DNA of 64,000 nucleotides from RZYX01 sp036654375 (GTDB lineage Bacteria; Bacillota; Clostridia; Oscillospirales; Acutalibacteraceae). The stretch spans positions 1-64,000 of the forward strand of contig JAVVSD010000008.1 of the NCBI GenBank assembly GCA_036654375.1. The letters run 5' to 3'. Position numbers and translations under genes: made by a program. The notes beneath the pieces are model-generated. The model worked only from the letters and a program-made list of their open reading frames with translations. It was not told the origin of the DNA and ran no database searches. This document shows, piece by piece, positions 24,929-33,538 of this stretch (position 1 is the stretch's first letter; each line of letters starts with the position of its first letter).

Positions 24929-26524
24929 GTGGACGATGTGCTTGGAGAAATTAAAAATGGGATTTACCAAATCAGGAATATAAGTAAAATGGGTAAATCA
25001 CCTTCAAACTCGGCAGAATATAAAGCATTTATGTATGCTGAAGAAGCAAGAACGCGAGCAAATCTTAAAAGATTAGTTCCGGCAATAGTTTTAGTTCTCC
25101 TTATTTCTACATATTTATTTATATACCAAATGACTTTGCAAAGATCATACAATATGGTGTTTTGGGTTGAAGTATCACTTTTTTCTATAATTTTAGCTTT
25201 AGCCTTGATATATTCATTCTTAGTTGTAAAACTAATGAACAAATCGCAAGTTAATATATGTGCTGGGAAATGGACATATATGTCCTTTTGGGTAATTGCA
25301 GCAGTATTTGTTTTTGTCATTTCATTGCTAATATACCTAAAAAATGGACATTTTAAAACATGGTATGCATTTTTTGCACTTGCGGCAGTTGCTCCAATTT
25401 TTGACAAATTCGAAACATTTTTTATTGTTATTCTTTCAGAAATATTAGCTATGACACTTGCAATCACAATGGGTGTGCCGGTTATCATATTTTTAATATC
25501 TTCAATTCCGATAGCAGCAATTATTACAATTGTTTTCCAAACTGCTTATATTTCAAGAATGAGAGTTCTCTTAACGCAAAGTAAAATAGAGCAAAGAGGG
25601 TATATGGTTCAAAGGCGAATGGAAAGCATTTTCGATGACCTTTTTGATGAGGTATACGAGATTGACCTAAACAAAAACTACTTTACGCTTGTTCACAGCA
25701 AAGGTACCTTTCGTGCTTCATATATGAAAGACAGCTATCAAAAAAGTGTTGACTATATATCGAACACACTTATTCATCCCGACGACCAAGAGCAGTATGC
25801 AAACAGATTCTCTATTGACAACATTAAATCAGAATTTAGAGAGGGTAAAAAACAAATTTATCATGAGGCAAGAAGGCTTACCTCAACTGGTGATTATAAG
25901 TGGGTTTCAACCTTAATGATAAGGGAATACACAGAAAACAATGAAGAATTCAGGCTTATGCAGCTTATTCAGGATATTGACAATCGAAAGACAAGCGAGG
26001 TTAAGCTTAAAACAGAGGCACAAACAGACCCACTTACACAACTATATAATAAAATGACAACAAAAACGCTTATAGAGGAGTATATATGTGGAGAAGGGGC
26101 AGAGGGATTGCACGCCTTTATTATCATAGATATGGACGAGTTTAAAGCTATCAATGATACACATGGGCATTTCGTTGGTGACAATGTTCTTGAAGAGCTG
26201 TCAAAAGAGCTTAAGGGATATTTCCGAGAAAGTGATATCTTGGGACGAATTGGCGGAGATGAATTTGTCGCATTTATAAAAAACATTCAATCTGTTGCAT
26301 TGGTTTGTGACAAGGTTCAGCGTTTATCGGCATCACTTAAAAAATATGGAATTGAGCATGGATATGCACATAAGCTTTCCACAAGTATGGGAATTGCAGT
26401 TTTCAATAAAGATGGTAAAACTTATGACGAACTTTATAAAAACGCAGATAAGGCACTGTATGAGGCGAAGAGAAACGGCAAAGACCAATACAAGTTTTCA
26501 ATTCGCAGCTATGATGAGAATTAA
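24929..26524 (+). CDS. Membrane-bound diguanylate cyclase with PAS-like and GGDEF domains
   Basis: Makes cyclic di-GMP from two GTP. The 531 residues contain six likely membrane helices (about 48-67, 78-101, 116-137, 144-158, 161-181, 184-206), a PAS_3-like cytoplasmic segment (about 230-352, with HPDDQEQY and YKWVSTLM), and a C-terminal GGDEF domain. The active-site loop is an intact GGDEF (442-446). RESD (433-436), exactly five residues upstream, is a classical product-inhibition I-site. The start is GTG after AGAGGTGATA. It has its own promoter and a two-way terminator. The signal sensed is unknown. Confidence 0.92.
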   Translation: MDDVLGEIKNGIYQIRNISKMGKSPSNSAEYKAFMYAEEARTRANLKRLVPAIVLVLLISTYLFIYQMTLQRSYNMVFWVEVSLFSIILALALIYSFLVVKLMNKSQVNICAGKWTYMSFWVIAAVFVFVISLLIYLKNGHFKTWYAFFALAAVAPIFDKFETFFIVILSEILAMTLAITMGVPVIIFLISSIPIAAIITIVFQTAYISRMRVLLTQSKIEQRGYMVQRRMESIFDDLFDEVYEIDLNKNYFTLVHSKGTFRASYMKDSYQKSVDYISNTLIHPDDQEQYANRFSIDNIKSEFREGKKQIYHEARRLTSTGDYKWVSTLMIREYTENNEEFRLMQLIQDIDNRKTSEVKLKTEAQTDPLTQLYNKMTTKTLIEEYICGEGAEGLHAFIIIDMDEFKAINDTHGHFVGDNVLEELSKELKGYFRESDILGRIGGDEFVAFIKNIQSVALVCDKVQRLSASLKKYGIEHGYAHKLSTSMGIAVFNKDGKTYDELYKNADKALYEAKRNGKDQYKFSIRSYDEN

Positions 26525-26558
26525 AGTCATTGGCTTTTTGCAGTTACTTTTTAGTCAA

Positions 26559-26593
26559 AAAACAGCCACTCATTAAAAATGAGTGGCTGTTTT
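26559..26593. terminator. Bidirectional terminator between the diguanylate cyclase gene and malQ
   Basis: A perfect 15-base stem (26559-26573 with 26579-26593) with A-run and T-run flanks lies between convergent genes, 34 bases after one stop codon and 12 after the other. Confidence 0.9.
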
Positions 26594-26605
26594 ACAATAA
26601 TCTTA

Positions 26606-28108
26606 TCAGCGTTTAAATACTTTATTTATCTTCTTAAAATATTCACGGTCAATACTGTCAAGCTCATCTTGGGTGCATCGGAAAAGCCAGTTTCCAGACT
26701 TAGTACCGGGTTTGTTCAGCCTTGCATCTGTGTTCATCGCACACATATCCTGAATAGTAAGGACTGTCAAAAATGAGTTTGACCTCCAAAGAGCTTCAAT
26801 TGCACTTTTACAATAAAGCAGATTGTTGACTGTATCATCTGTGCTGCTTTGTCTGAAGCCACAGTAATCAAGAGCAAATTGTTTCTTTTCCGGAGGAAGA
26901 TTGTTAATAAATCCAACAAATGTATCGCTGTCATGCGTACCAATATAGGAAACAGTATTAAAACTATAATTATGCGGAAGATGAGGGCTATCTTTTATAT
27001 CTTCAAGTCCAAATTGCATAACTCGCATACCAGGAATTTCAGCGCTTTTCAAAAGTTCTCTTACATCTTCACCAACATATCCAAGATCCTCAGCGATAAG
27101 GTTAATGCCAGGCAAAGTGTTGTCAAGAATGCTAAAAAACTTTTGACCAGGTCCATCAAGCCATTTGCCGTTTTTTGCTGTTTCGGAGTCTGGGTCCACG
27201 GCCCAATATGAGGAAAAGGCTCTAAAATGGTCAATACGGGTTATGTCAAATCTTTGGCTGAGAAATTTAAACCTTGATATCCACCATGAATATCCATCGT
27301 CCTCCATGGCTTTCCAGTTATATAATGGGTTGCCCCACAGCTGTCCGTCATCCGAAAAATAGTCTGGTGGAACACCGGCAAAACCATTTGGCTTGAGTGT
27401 TTCCTCATCAATTTGGAAATTATATGTGTTGCTCCAAACATCAGCGCTGTCCAAAGCAAGATAAAAAGGCATATCAGCAATTAGCTTTATTCCTTTGAAA
27501 TTCGCATAGTTTTTAACAATAGACCATTGAAGATAAAAAATGTATTGGATGAATTTATAAAAGTTAATAGATGGAATAAATTTGAAGTACTGCCGTTTAC
27601 AAAACTCATAATCATCGTATCCAAAGTCCCACTCCCACCATGGAGTCCCGCCTTGGTTGACCTTTATTGCACAAAATAGTGCGTAGGACTCGACCCATGT
27701 GTTCTGAGTTGCAAAATTATCAATACTCGAGCGCATCTGCTGGTCTATTCTGGAATATGCAATACGCAGCAGAGCCAGCCTTTTTTCCGCTGCGAAGGTG
27801 TAATTTGCCTTGCGTTCATCGGAATGACAAAGACAGTTGTCTACTTCATCCTGTGACACAAGACCCATGGATTTTAAGGAACGCGGGTCAATATAAAGGA
27901 GGCTGCCAGCAAAAGCACTTGAGCTTTTGTATGGAGAGTTTGCTTCATCGATAGGTCCAATAGGCAAAACCTGCCAATATTTGAATCCCATATCAGAAAT
28001 CATATCTATAAAATCTAAGGCTTCTTTCCCAAAAACTCCAACGCCAAAAGGACCTGGCAAAGATGAAATATTAAAAAGAACTCCAGAAGATCTTAAAGCA
28101 TTTAACAT
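26606..28108 (-). CDS. malQ: 4-alpha-glucanotransferase (amylomaltase)
   Basis: Transfers alpha-1,4-glucan segments between maltodextrins, releasing glucose; glycoside hydrolase family 77. The 500 residues match the compact MalQ form. Visible are the N-terminal LFNISSLPGPFGVG block, RIDHFRAF with the nucleophile Asp, EDLGYV with the acid/base Glu, and the GTHDSDT block with the stabilising Asp. The frame runs 40 codons further upstream, but that extension is low-complexity. ATG at 28108 follows GAAGGAA and gives the usual N terminus. It stands alone, with no glycogen phosphorylase or pullulanase gene adjacent. Confidence 0.95.
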   Translation of the reverse strand: MLNALRSSGVLFNISSLPGPFGVGVFGKEALDFIDMISDMGFKYWQVLPIGPIDEANSPYKSSSAFAGSLLYIDPRSLKSMGLVSQDEVDNCLCHSDERKANYTFAAEKRLALLRIAYSRIDQQMRSSIDNFATQNTWVESYALFCAIKVNQGGTPWWEWDFGYDDYEFCKRQYFKFIPSINFYKFIQYIFYLQWSIVKNYANFKGIKLIADMPFYLALDSADVWSNTYNFQIDEETLKPNGFAGVPPDYFSDDGQLWGNPLYNWKAMEDDGYSWWISRFKFLSQRFDITRIDHFRAFSSYWAVDPDSETAKNGKWLDGPGQKFFSILDNTLPGINLIAEDLGYVGEDVRELLKSAEIPGMRVMQFGLEDIKDSPHLPHNYSFNTVSYIGTHDSDTFVGFINNLPPEKKQFALDYCGFRQSSTDDTVNNLLYCKSAIEALWRSNSFLTVLTIQDMCAMNTDARLNKPGTKSGNWLFRCTQDELDSIDREYFKKINKVFKR

Positions 28109-28409
28109 TTGTTTCAGTTCCTTCTCTGTAATATTTTTTAAGATTAATTTGTCGAAATTAATACTTTCTGTTATAATATTATCACATATATGATGTAAAA
28201 TCAATGTGATACTATAAAAAATAGACAAAAGTTTTGCGTAATAATGGAATATTTCTTTGAAAATATGTTAAAATATTACTAAAGACAATATCTTGTTAAT
28301 AATTTGTTCAAAAATAAATTGATATTTTGATTAAATATATATATAAATCACATATAGTAAGATTTGGTCTTTGATTTTTAGACAAAGTCTGAGTTGAAAA
28401 AACAAAAAG
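28109..28409. other. Gene-free AT-rich stretch upstream of malQ
   Basis: Very AT-rich DNA. It must contain the malQ promoter on the minus strand: a TTGATT-like -35 with a TAATAT-like -10 exists ~70-100 bases before the start, but both hexamers are weak. No ORF with a ribosome-binding site was found. Confidence 0.4.
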
Positions 28410-28460
28410 TGCCGATAAAGTCTTATATCACAGCATTTATGGTGATATAGTAACGCGGTA
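28410..28460 (+). other. Possible structured RNA element
   Basis: An outer stem (28410-28414 with 28456-28460, one G-U pair) encloses an inner perfect 8-base stem (28424-28431 with 28442-28449, 10-base loop). Unpaired purine-rich strands lie between the stems. The local sequence is less AT-rich than its surroundings. It does not match cyclic di-GMP, cobalamin, TPP, purine or fluoride riboswitch consensus motifs that I know. It may be chance. Confidence 0.3.
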
Positions 28461-28614
28461 GAGTGTAAATATAATAAAATAAAATTTGCATAAAACAATG
28501 GTTTAAGCTAATTAAAAATATGTAAATAATTTACTAAAGAGTTAAAATATTGATATGTGTTAATAAAATGTTAATAAATAATTCATTATTTATTAACACA
28601 AACAACCGTTATTG

Positions 28615-28623
28615 TGCTATTAT
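28615..28623 (+). promoter_or_regulatory. Extended -10 promoter of the 43-codon gene
   Basis: TGCTATTAT contains the extended TG motif and a one-mismatch -10 box (28618-28623). A TTAACA -35-like hexamer lies 19 bases upstream (28593-28598). The leader to the ATG is about 45 bases. Confidence 0.6.
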
Positions 28624-28676
28624 ATAGTTGTAATTTGAATAAAGAATTTACAATAATAAACGGAGGTGAAGGTAAC

Positions 28677-28808
28677 ATGCTTACAATGTTCCTTACAGGT
28701 ATTGCTGATCTTAATATGTCTTATGATGTAGTAAGAAAACTCGCATTTCATTTCGGATTCAATTCAAAAACTTTGGGAGAAATTCTCAAGAGCCTTTTAC
28801 CATTCTAA
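28677..28808 (+). CDS. 43-residue small protein, unknown function
   Basis: A short gene with every expression signal: an extended -10 promoter, a near-perfect GGAGGTGA seven bases before ATG, a stop codon, and a strong terminator 22 bases later. The product is not recognised. It has a hydrophobic start (LTMFLTGIADL) and an amphipathic, Lys/Phe-containing remainder ending in LLPF. There is no cysteine and no obvious signal peptide. It could be a small regulatory or membrane-associated protein, a leaderless peptide, or a toxin-like peptide; none is supported beyond length and composition. It has its own terminator, so it is separate from the lipoprotein genes downstream. Confidence 0.65.
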   Translation: MLTMFLTGIADLNMSYDVVRKLAFHFGFNSKTLGEILKSLLPF

Positions 28809-28830
28809 TAGCAAAAACCGATTAGAATTA

Positions 28831-28862
28831 AAACAGAGTGTTTAATCACTCTGTTTTTTTGT
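28831..28862 (+). terminator. Terminator of the 43-codon gene
   Basis: A perfect 10-base stem (28831-28840 with 28847-28856) with a 6-base loop is followed by a T-run. Confidence 0.92.
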
Positions 28863-28912
28863 TTTACAGTATAAATTAACAGAAAATTAAGAATATTTAT
28901 ATTGGAAAAAAC

Positions 28913-28941
28913 TTGTAATAGATAGATAAAAATGATACCAT
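28913..28941 (+). promoter_or_regulatory. Promoter of the lipoprotein cluster
   Basis: TTGTAA (28913-28918) and TACCAT (28936-28941) are separated by 17 bases, and a TG one base before the -10 box makes it an extended promoter. Confidence 0.55.
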
Positions 28942-28983
28942 AATAGACAATGTAGAAGGTTTAAAAAACGGAGGTTATACATA

Positions 28984-29898
28984 GTGAAAAAACAAACAAT
29001 ATTAGCATTATTTCTTGTCTTAATTTTAGTGTTTGCAGCCTGCTCAAATAATAACGATTCCCCAACTATTGATGATGATGGAAAAGTTAAAACCAGCAGC
29101 ACAAAGAAATCAGATAAAGATGATAAAAAAGATCAAGCTGTAGATAAAAAGGAAAATACAGATAAGACCACAAAAAAAGGCAAGCCTGAAAAAACACAGG
29201 CATCAATTGGAACAACATCTGTTGCAAAAGACGGAAGCGTTAAAATCAGTTGGGAAGCTGTTCCTGGTGCAACAGGCTATGATATTTTCAGAGCAACAAC
29301 GCAAAATGGTGATTATTCAAAAGTTGGTACATCCAAAACAACAAGCTTTACAGATGAAGGTGCAAAGGCGGGCAAAGCATATTTTTATAAGATAATTGCC
29401 ATCACACCAGCCACGCAAGCCCCAGCAAAGCCATTGCCACCAAACAAGACTACACCAAAAGGCCCGACATTTGTTGGAAGTAGCCTTGTTTTCACAGAAG
29501 AAAACAATGAAAAAACAACTTTGTCAAGTTATAAAAATGACTATTATGTAGCAAAAATAATATCAGAATATACAAATGCAGGAATGAAAGTTCCGGACGG
29601 AATATTTGTGCATGTAACTCTTGAAGGCAACCCTTACGAGTATGTTTTCCAGTTTGGAACAACAACTTTGTGGAATGACACAACTCTTATGCAGGTTCAG
29701 ATATTTAAAGATAAGGACAGCTATTTCAGTTTCTTTACACAGGATAGTGGCACACCAGAATACCTTGCAGCCAAAAAGGAATCAGAGAAAGCTTGGAACA
29801 AGAGCAATAAAATTTCATATGCCGACCAGAAAAATCTCTTGATGAAAAAAGCACAAAATCCTAACTTTAAAACTCTTCACGACCAATCTTTCAGATAA
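28984..29898 (+). CDS. Lipoprotein with a fibronectin type III-like domain
   Basis: A 304-residue exported lipoprotein. The signal peptide ends in lipobox VFAAC with the lipidated Cys20. A highly charged Lys/Asp/Thr linker (about 22-72) follows, then a fibronectin type III-like module (near 75-150, with ISWEAVPGATGYDIFRA and YFYKIIAI). The C-terminal domain (155-304) is unrecognised. The start is GTG after GGAGGT. The protein should sit on the outer face of the membrane. A second lipoprotein gene follows after 37 bases. Fibronectin modules usually mediate protein or glycan binding, but the ligand is unknown. Confidence 0.82.
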   Translation: MKKQTILALFLVLILVFAACSNNNDSPTIDDDGKVKTSSTKKSDKDDKKDQAVDKKENTDKTTKKGKPEKTQASIGTTSVAKDGSVKISWEAVPGATGYDIFRATTQNGDYSKVGTSKTTSFTDEGAKAGKAYFYKIIAITPATQAPAKPLPPNKTTPKGPTFVGSSLVFTEENNEKTTLSSYKNDYYVAKIISEYTNAGMKVPDGIFVHVTLEGNPYEYVFQFGTTTLWNDTTLMQVQIFKDKDSYFSFFTQDSGTPEYLAAKKESEKAWNKSNKISYADQKNLLMKKAQNPNFKTLHDQSFR

Positions 29899-29935
29899 GC
29901 ACAAGCACAACGCTTAATAAAACGGAGGAAGTACA

Positions 29936-30733
29936 ATGAATAAAAAAATCATAGTTGCTCTTGTTGCAATAGTTTTGCTTTTCTCTGCGTGCAATAAGGA
30001 TAAAGACAAGGGTGATGAATCCATAAAAACCTTTGACCCGACGGCACAGCTTGCACAGGGCAACATGAATGATGGTTCTGACACATGGTGGAAGCAGTAC
30101 ACAACAAAAGAAGGGCAAAAGCCCGCAACTGCACAAAATTCTGCCTCAAACCAGCCGGCAAAGGGAACAACATCAAAGGGGCAGTCATCAAATCAAGCTA
30201 AACCTGGGCAGCAGAACACAACTGAACCAAGACCAAACAACAACACACCTGCCCCCGCGTATAATCGCGTTGATCAGTACACAATGACATACACAAATGG
30301 GAGCAACAGTGAAACAAAGCTTACAAGGAACCCAAATGATAAGTTTATCAAAAAAACTATTGAATTGCTTTCTTCAGATTTTAGCGAAAGCGCAAGTGCG
30401 GCACAAATGATGTGTAGTACAGACTCCTCGCAAAGCGGTGCAATAATTTATGTGTTCACAAGTTCAAGCTCAAAGAGTGCGTCAACCGCTCAGTATGTCC
30501 TTTGCCTGAATGATGACCTTTCGGCAAGCCCGTTTATTAAGTCAAATGCAAATAAAAACTTTAATTTCTTCCCGTATGCAGATGGTGGAAATGCCAACTA
30601 CACAAGTTACAGAGAAGCATTTAAAACAGTGATGGACTCAGATACTGCTCACCCAAATCTATTTGGAACTCTTAAAGAACAGTTTTCTTCACCATTTAAT
30701 ACGCAAAATGTAAAAACATTCTTGTCATGGTGA
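29936..30733 (+). CDS. Lipoprotein, unknown function
   Basis: A 265-residue exported lipoprotein with lipobox LFSAC (lipidated Cys19). A low-complexity Gln/Asn/Pro/Thr-rich linker spans roughly residues 60-115. A C-terminal globular part of about 145 residues (from VDQYTMTYTNGS) is rich in Ser and aromatic residues and is not recognised. There is no clear sequence match between its C-terminal part and that of the upstream lipoprotein. The ATG follows GGAGGA. It is probably co-transcribed with the upstream gene. Confidence 0.78.
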   Translation: MNKKIIVALVAIVLLFSACNKDKDKGDESIKTFDPTAQLAQGNMNDGSDTWWKQYTTKEGQKPATAQNSASNQPAKGTTSKGQSSNQAKPGQQNTTEPRPNNNTPAPAYNRVDQYTMTYTNGSNSETKLTRNPNDKFIKKTIELLSSDFSESASAAQMMCSTDSSQSGAIIYVFTSSSSKSASTAQYVLCLNDDLSASPFIKSNANKNFNFFPYADGGNANYTSYREAFKTVMDSDTAHPNLFGTLKEQFSSPFNTQNVKTFLSW

Positions 30734-30804
30734 GTAAAATATAGTAAAATGAAACTATATGATTAGCGTTGTATTAATGAGTCAACTTAGGAGGTTCAAT
30801 TTTA

Positions 30805-32298
30805 ATGGGAGAAAACAAAATTCTTAAAATAGGAATTCTTGCTGCGGCAACTGCGGCAACTGCGGCAGGCTCGATTATGTTTGCTGACAAGAACCTTAAA
30901 AATCTCGTAAAGGGGATGGCTAATTCAGAGCCAACCAAAATTCGCAAGCCAGTTGCAGATGATGAAATTTTAAAATCTGTAACAGAATCTGTAGTTAGAG
31001 AGCCTGCGTCAGAAACAGTGGATATTTTACCGCAAATTGACCTTAATGATGTTGCGGCAGTAATAGACAGTGTGGCAATTGAACAGGTAATCCCAGAAGT
31101 TAAACCGCTTGTACAAGAAACAGCGGCGTGTGAAAACAATATTGTTGTTGAACCTCTTCCTATATTAAATCAGGAGATTGAAATGCAGGAACAAGCAATT
31201 GTAGCACAACCAGAGGTTGAACTGCCACAAGCAATAATATCTGAAGTGCCTCAAAATGCTACAGATGATGAGTATGATGATATCATGCCAAGCCTTCCAT
31301 ATATAGCGGGCAAGCTTGAAACACTTTATGATGAGAATAAAATTACACAGCCTGACCATTCGTCGTCTAATGCAGCGGAGATAGCTGGTATTCCGCAGCC
31401 TAAATTAATTTTTAAAGAGAGGGATATACCTGTTGAAATAAACAACGACACTGCTGTAAGCGAAGCTGTTGCAGAGCCGGAAGTGATTGAACAGGTAACG
31501 GTTCAAGAAGTGGTTAAGGAAAGCTCAAAAAATCCTTTCCTCTCTGTTGATATTGAAGCCCCAGAGCCTATTGCAGAGCCAGAGGTTGTCCCAGAAGTTG
31601 TCCCAGAAGTTATCCCAGAAGTTATCCCAGAAGTTGAGGCTCAAGTGTCAGGACAAGCACAGCAGTCAAGCACAAACCCTTTCTTTAGCTTAACATTTGA
31701 AGAGCCAGAGGTAATACTACCTCCACAGGACCAAATTTCAGTTTCCAACCCAACAACAGATATTCCAGTAGTTGCGTATGTTGCTGAGGAAAATGAAGTG
31801 AAAGTAGAAGAACAACCATCACCAATTGTTGTGAGTGGTCCATATTTAGATGAGCAGATACAGCTTCCAGAAGAACCATCAATAGAAGAAGTGGAAGATT
31901 CTATTGAGTTGCCTGTAGCAGAGGAGATAGCAAAGCCACAACTCGAGTTTGGTGAACCAATACTTTCTAATCCTGTTGAAGTTGGAAATACAGTGGTTAT
32001 TGGAAACAGCATAGTATCAGATGATCCAAACAACAAAGCTATTGGTCTTGTCGCACTCAGCTTCCCAGGAATATTCAGAGATAGACTTGTTTCAATAATT
32101 GCGCAGGATGAATCAGGAATTGTTTTTGAGTTTTCAAACAACAGAACAAGAAGTGAAAATACACTTCTTAATGTATACTCAATAACAGCCGAAGGCGAAG
32201 TATTTCTTCCTCGTGAAGAAGAAAGAACAGCAGCTCTTGAATTTGGAAAAGCATTTATAACGGATATGCCAGAGCTTGGAGATTTCTTGATGAACTAA
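30805..32298 (+). CDS. Acidic Pro-Glu-Val-rich protein, probably membrane-anchored
   Basis: A 497-residue protein. It starts with an Ala-rich hydrophobic segment (about 8-30) that could anchor it in the membrane. A long acidic, Glu/Pro/Val-rich, probably unstructured region follows to about residue 390, with a PEVV/PEVI tandem tract near 259-278 and two similar SSxNPFxS motifs (around 233 and 291). The last ~105 residues form a compact-looking domain (VVIGNSIVSDDPNN to the end). It is not recognised. The layout resembles a spacer that holds a small domain away from an anchor. ATG follows GGAGGT. It lies 71 bases after the second lipoprotein gene and is likely in the same operon. Confidence 0.75.
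   Translation: MGENKILKIGILAAATAATAAGSIMFADKNLKNLVKGMANSEPTKIRKPVADDEILKSVTESVVREPASETVDILPQIDLNDVAAVIDSVAIEQVIPEVKPLVQETAACENNIVVEPLPILNQEIEMQEQAIVAQPEVELPQAIISEVPQNATDDEYDDIMPSLPYIAGKLETLYDENKITQPDHSSSNAAEIAGIPQPKLIFKERDIPVEINNDTAVSEAVAEPEVIEQVTVQEVVKESSKNPFLSVDIEAPEPIAEPEVVPEVVPEVIPEVIPEVEAQVSGQAQQSSTNPFFSLTFEEPEVILPPQDQISVSNPTTDIPVVAYVAEENEVKVEEQPSPIVVSGPYLDEQIQLPEEPSIEEVEDSIELPVAEEIAKPQLEFGEPILSNPVEVGNTVVIGNSIVSDDPNNKAIGLVALSFPGIFRDRLVSIIAQDESGIVFEFSNNRTRSENTLLNVYSITAEGEVFLPREEERTAALEFGKAFITDMPELGDFLMN
31579..31638 (+). repeat. In-frame tandem repeat, five 12-base units
   Basis: Five consecutive 12-base units (CCAGAAGTTGTC and variants) encode PEVV PEVV PEVI PEVI PEVE. The units are nearly identical at the DNA level, so the tract could change length by slippage without breaking the frame. 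Confidence 0.85.
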
Positions 32299-32318
32299 AA
32301 TTAAAACAAATAAATTAT

Positions 32319-32347
32319 AAAGCCCTCGCTGTTGTAGCGAGGGCTTT
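32319..32347. terminator. Bidirectional terminator between convergent genes
   Basis: A perfect 12-base stem (32319-32330 with 32336-32347), GC-rich in the centre, lies between the acidic-protein gene and a convergent diguanylate cyclase gene, ~20 bases from each stop codon. Confidence 0.85.
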
Positions 32348-32371
32348 GAATTGTGCTGTATAAGATTAGTT

Positions 32372-33511
32372 TTATCCGAACACTGCATAACAAACAGGTG
32401 GAGTTGCGCCGTTTCTCCAAGCGATTCTGTTGCGTCCCTGCTCCTTGGCAATATAAAGATTGTTGTCTGCTTTTTCAATCATAGCTTCGACAGAAATTGA
32501 AGGCTCAAACCCACAGATTCCACCGCTAACGGTTACGCGCTCTTTAAGGTCGTCGCAAAGTGAAATTTCCTCAAGCTTTGATTTAATTTGGTCTGCACGC
32601 CTGTAGGTAGACAATTCGTCGCTGGTAGGAAGCACAACAATAAACTCCTCGCCACCGTATCTGGCAATAATATCTATGCTTCTCATGTTTGCTTTAAGCA
32701 CATCGACAAATGATTTTAAAACAACATCGCCAACAACATGGCCATAGGTATCGTTAACTCTTTTAAAATGGTCAAGATCGAACATAATTATAGAAAAAGT
32801 GATAAGATCTCCGTCGTTAACTCTTTCAATACAATGATCAAGATAAGACATAAGATATCTTCGGTTAAACGCTCCAGTGAGTGCGTCGCGAGTGGTCATA
32901 TCTTCAAGTTTTTCAACAAGTTGATCTGCTTTTGTGCGTTCATTCTCGTAGCCACTGGTTATAAGTCTGAGTACAGTGCCAAGAGCAAGCCCAGTCAAAA
33001 CACTTCCAAGTGCAACAGAAGCAAATTTGTCATTTCCTATACTATAAAAATATGAAACAACTTCGGGCTTGGTATAGGAAATAGCAAATGTTGTAAGATA
33101 AACGATAGTTTCAATAGGCAATACAATCAGAAGTGCTTTTTTCCTTAGGTTTAGAATTGTAAAAACAATTCCGAGAATAAAGTACATTGCAACAGCACTG
33201 TGAATTCCACCACTTGTCAGATAGATAAGCGGAAAGAAAACTACATTAAGTCCAATACAAAAGGCTATGATAGGGACTCTTTTAGCCTTTTCTGTCTTCG
33301 CATTATCTGATATGAGATTAGTAATAATAATAAAAATGCAAGCAAATATATATAACAATTTGGCGGCATATGTAGAATTATGCCGTGATAAATAAATAAA
33401 ATTAGCGATAAAAACGATACAGCAACAAAGCGATGACAAGTGAAAAAACCTTAATTCAAAAGGAGCATCTGAACCATATCGTTGCTTATACCTGTCAATT
33501 ATTTGTTTCAC
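32372..33511 (-). CDS. Membrane diguanylate cyclase (six-helix sensor plus GGDEF)
   Basis: A 379-residue cyclic di-GMP synthase. Six hydrophobic segments (about 23-41, 49-67, 80-98, 103-121, 125-146, 165-185) form an N-terminal sensor, followed by a short helical linker and a GGDEF domain from about 205. The active-site loop is GGEEF (286-290), the common active variant. The I-site RSID (277-280) is at the right distance. It shares layout and the LxYLTxGGI segment of the sensor with the next gene upstream, so the two are paralogues. The start is GTG after GGGGTG. It lies 27 bases after that gene and is probably co-transcribed with it. Confidence 0.92.
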   Translation of the reverse strand: MKQIIDRYKQRYGSDAPFELRFFHLSSLCCCIVFIANFIYLSRHNSTYAAKLLYIFACIFIIITNLISDNAKTEKAKRVPIIAFCIGLNVVFFPLIYLTSGGIHSAVAMYFILGIVFTILNLRKKALLIVLPIETIVYLTTFAISYTKPEVVSYFYSIGNDKFASVALGSVLTGLALGTVLRLITSGYENERTKADQLVEKLEDMTTRDALTGAFNRRYLMSYLDHCIERVNDGDLITFSIIMFDLDHFKRVNDTYGHVVGDVVLKSFVDVLKANMRSIDIIARYGGEEFIVVLPTSDELSTYRRADQIKSKLEEISLCDDLKERVTVSGGICGFEPSISVEAMIEKADNNLYIAKEQGRNRIAWRNGATPPVCYAVFG

Positions 33512-33538
33512 CCGTGATACACCCCACTTTTGAAATCT

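Noticed and set aside
28380..28470. Cyclic di-GMP riboswitch, suggested by nearby diguanylate cyclases
   Set aside because: The conserved GCAAA-type and GGGTCTA-type core segments of class I and the class II consensus are absent.
31579..31638. CRISPR-like repeat
   Set aside because: The 12-base units are in frame, contiguous and without spacers, so they are a coding tandem repeat. No CRISPR array was seen anywhere.
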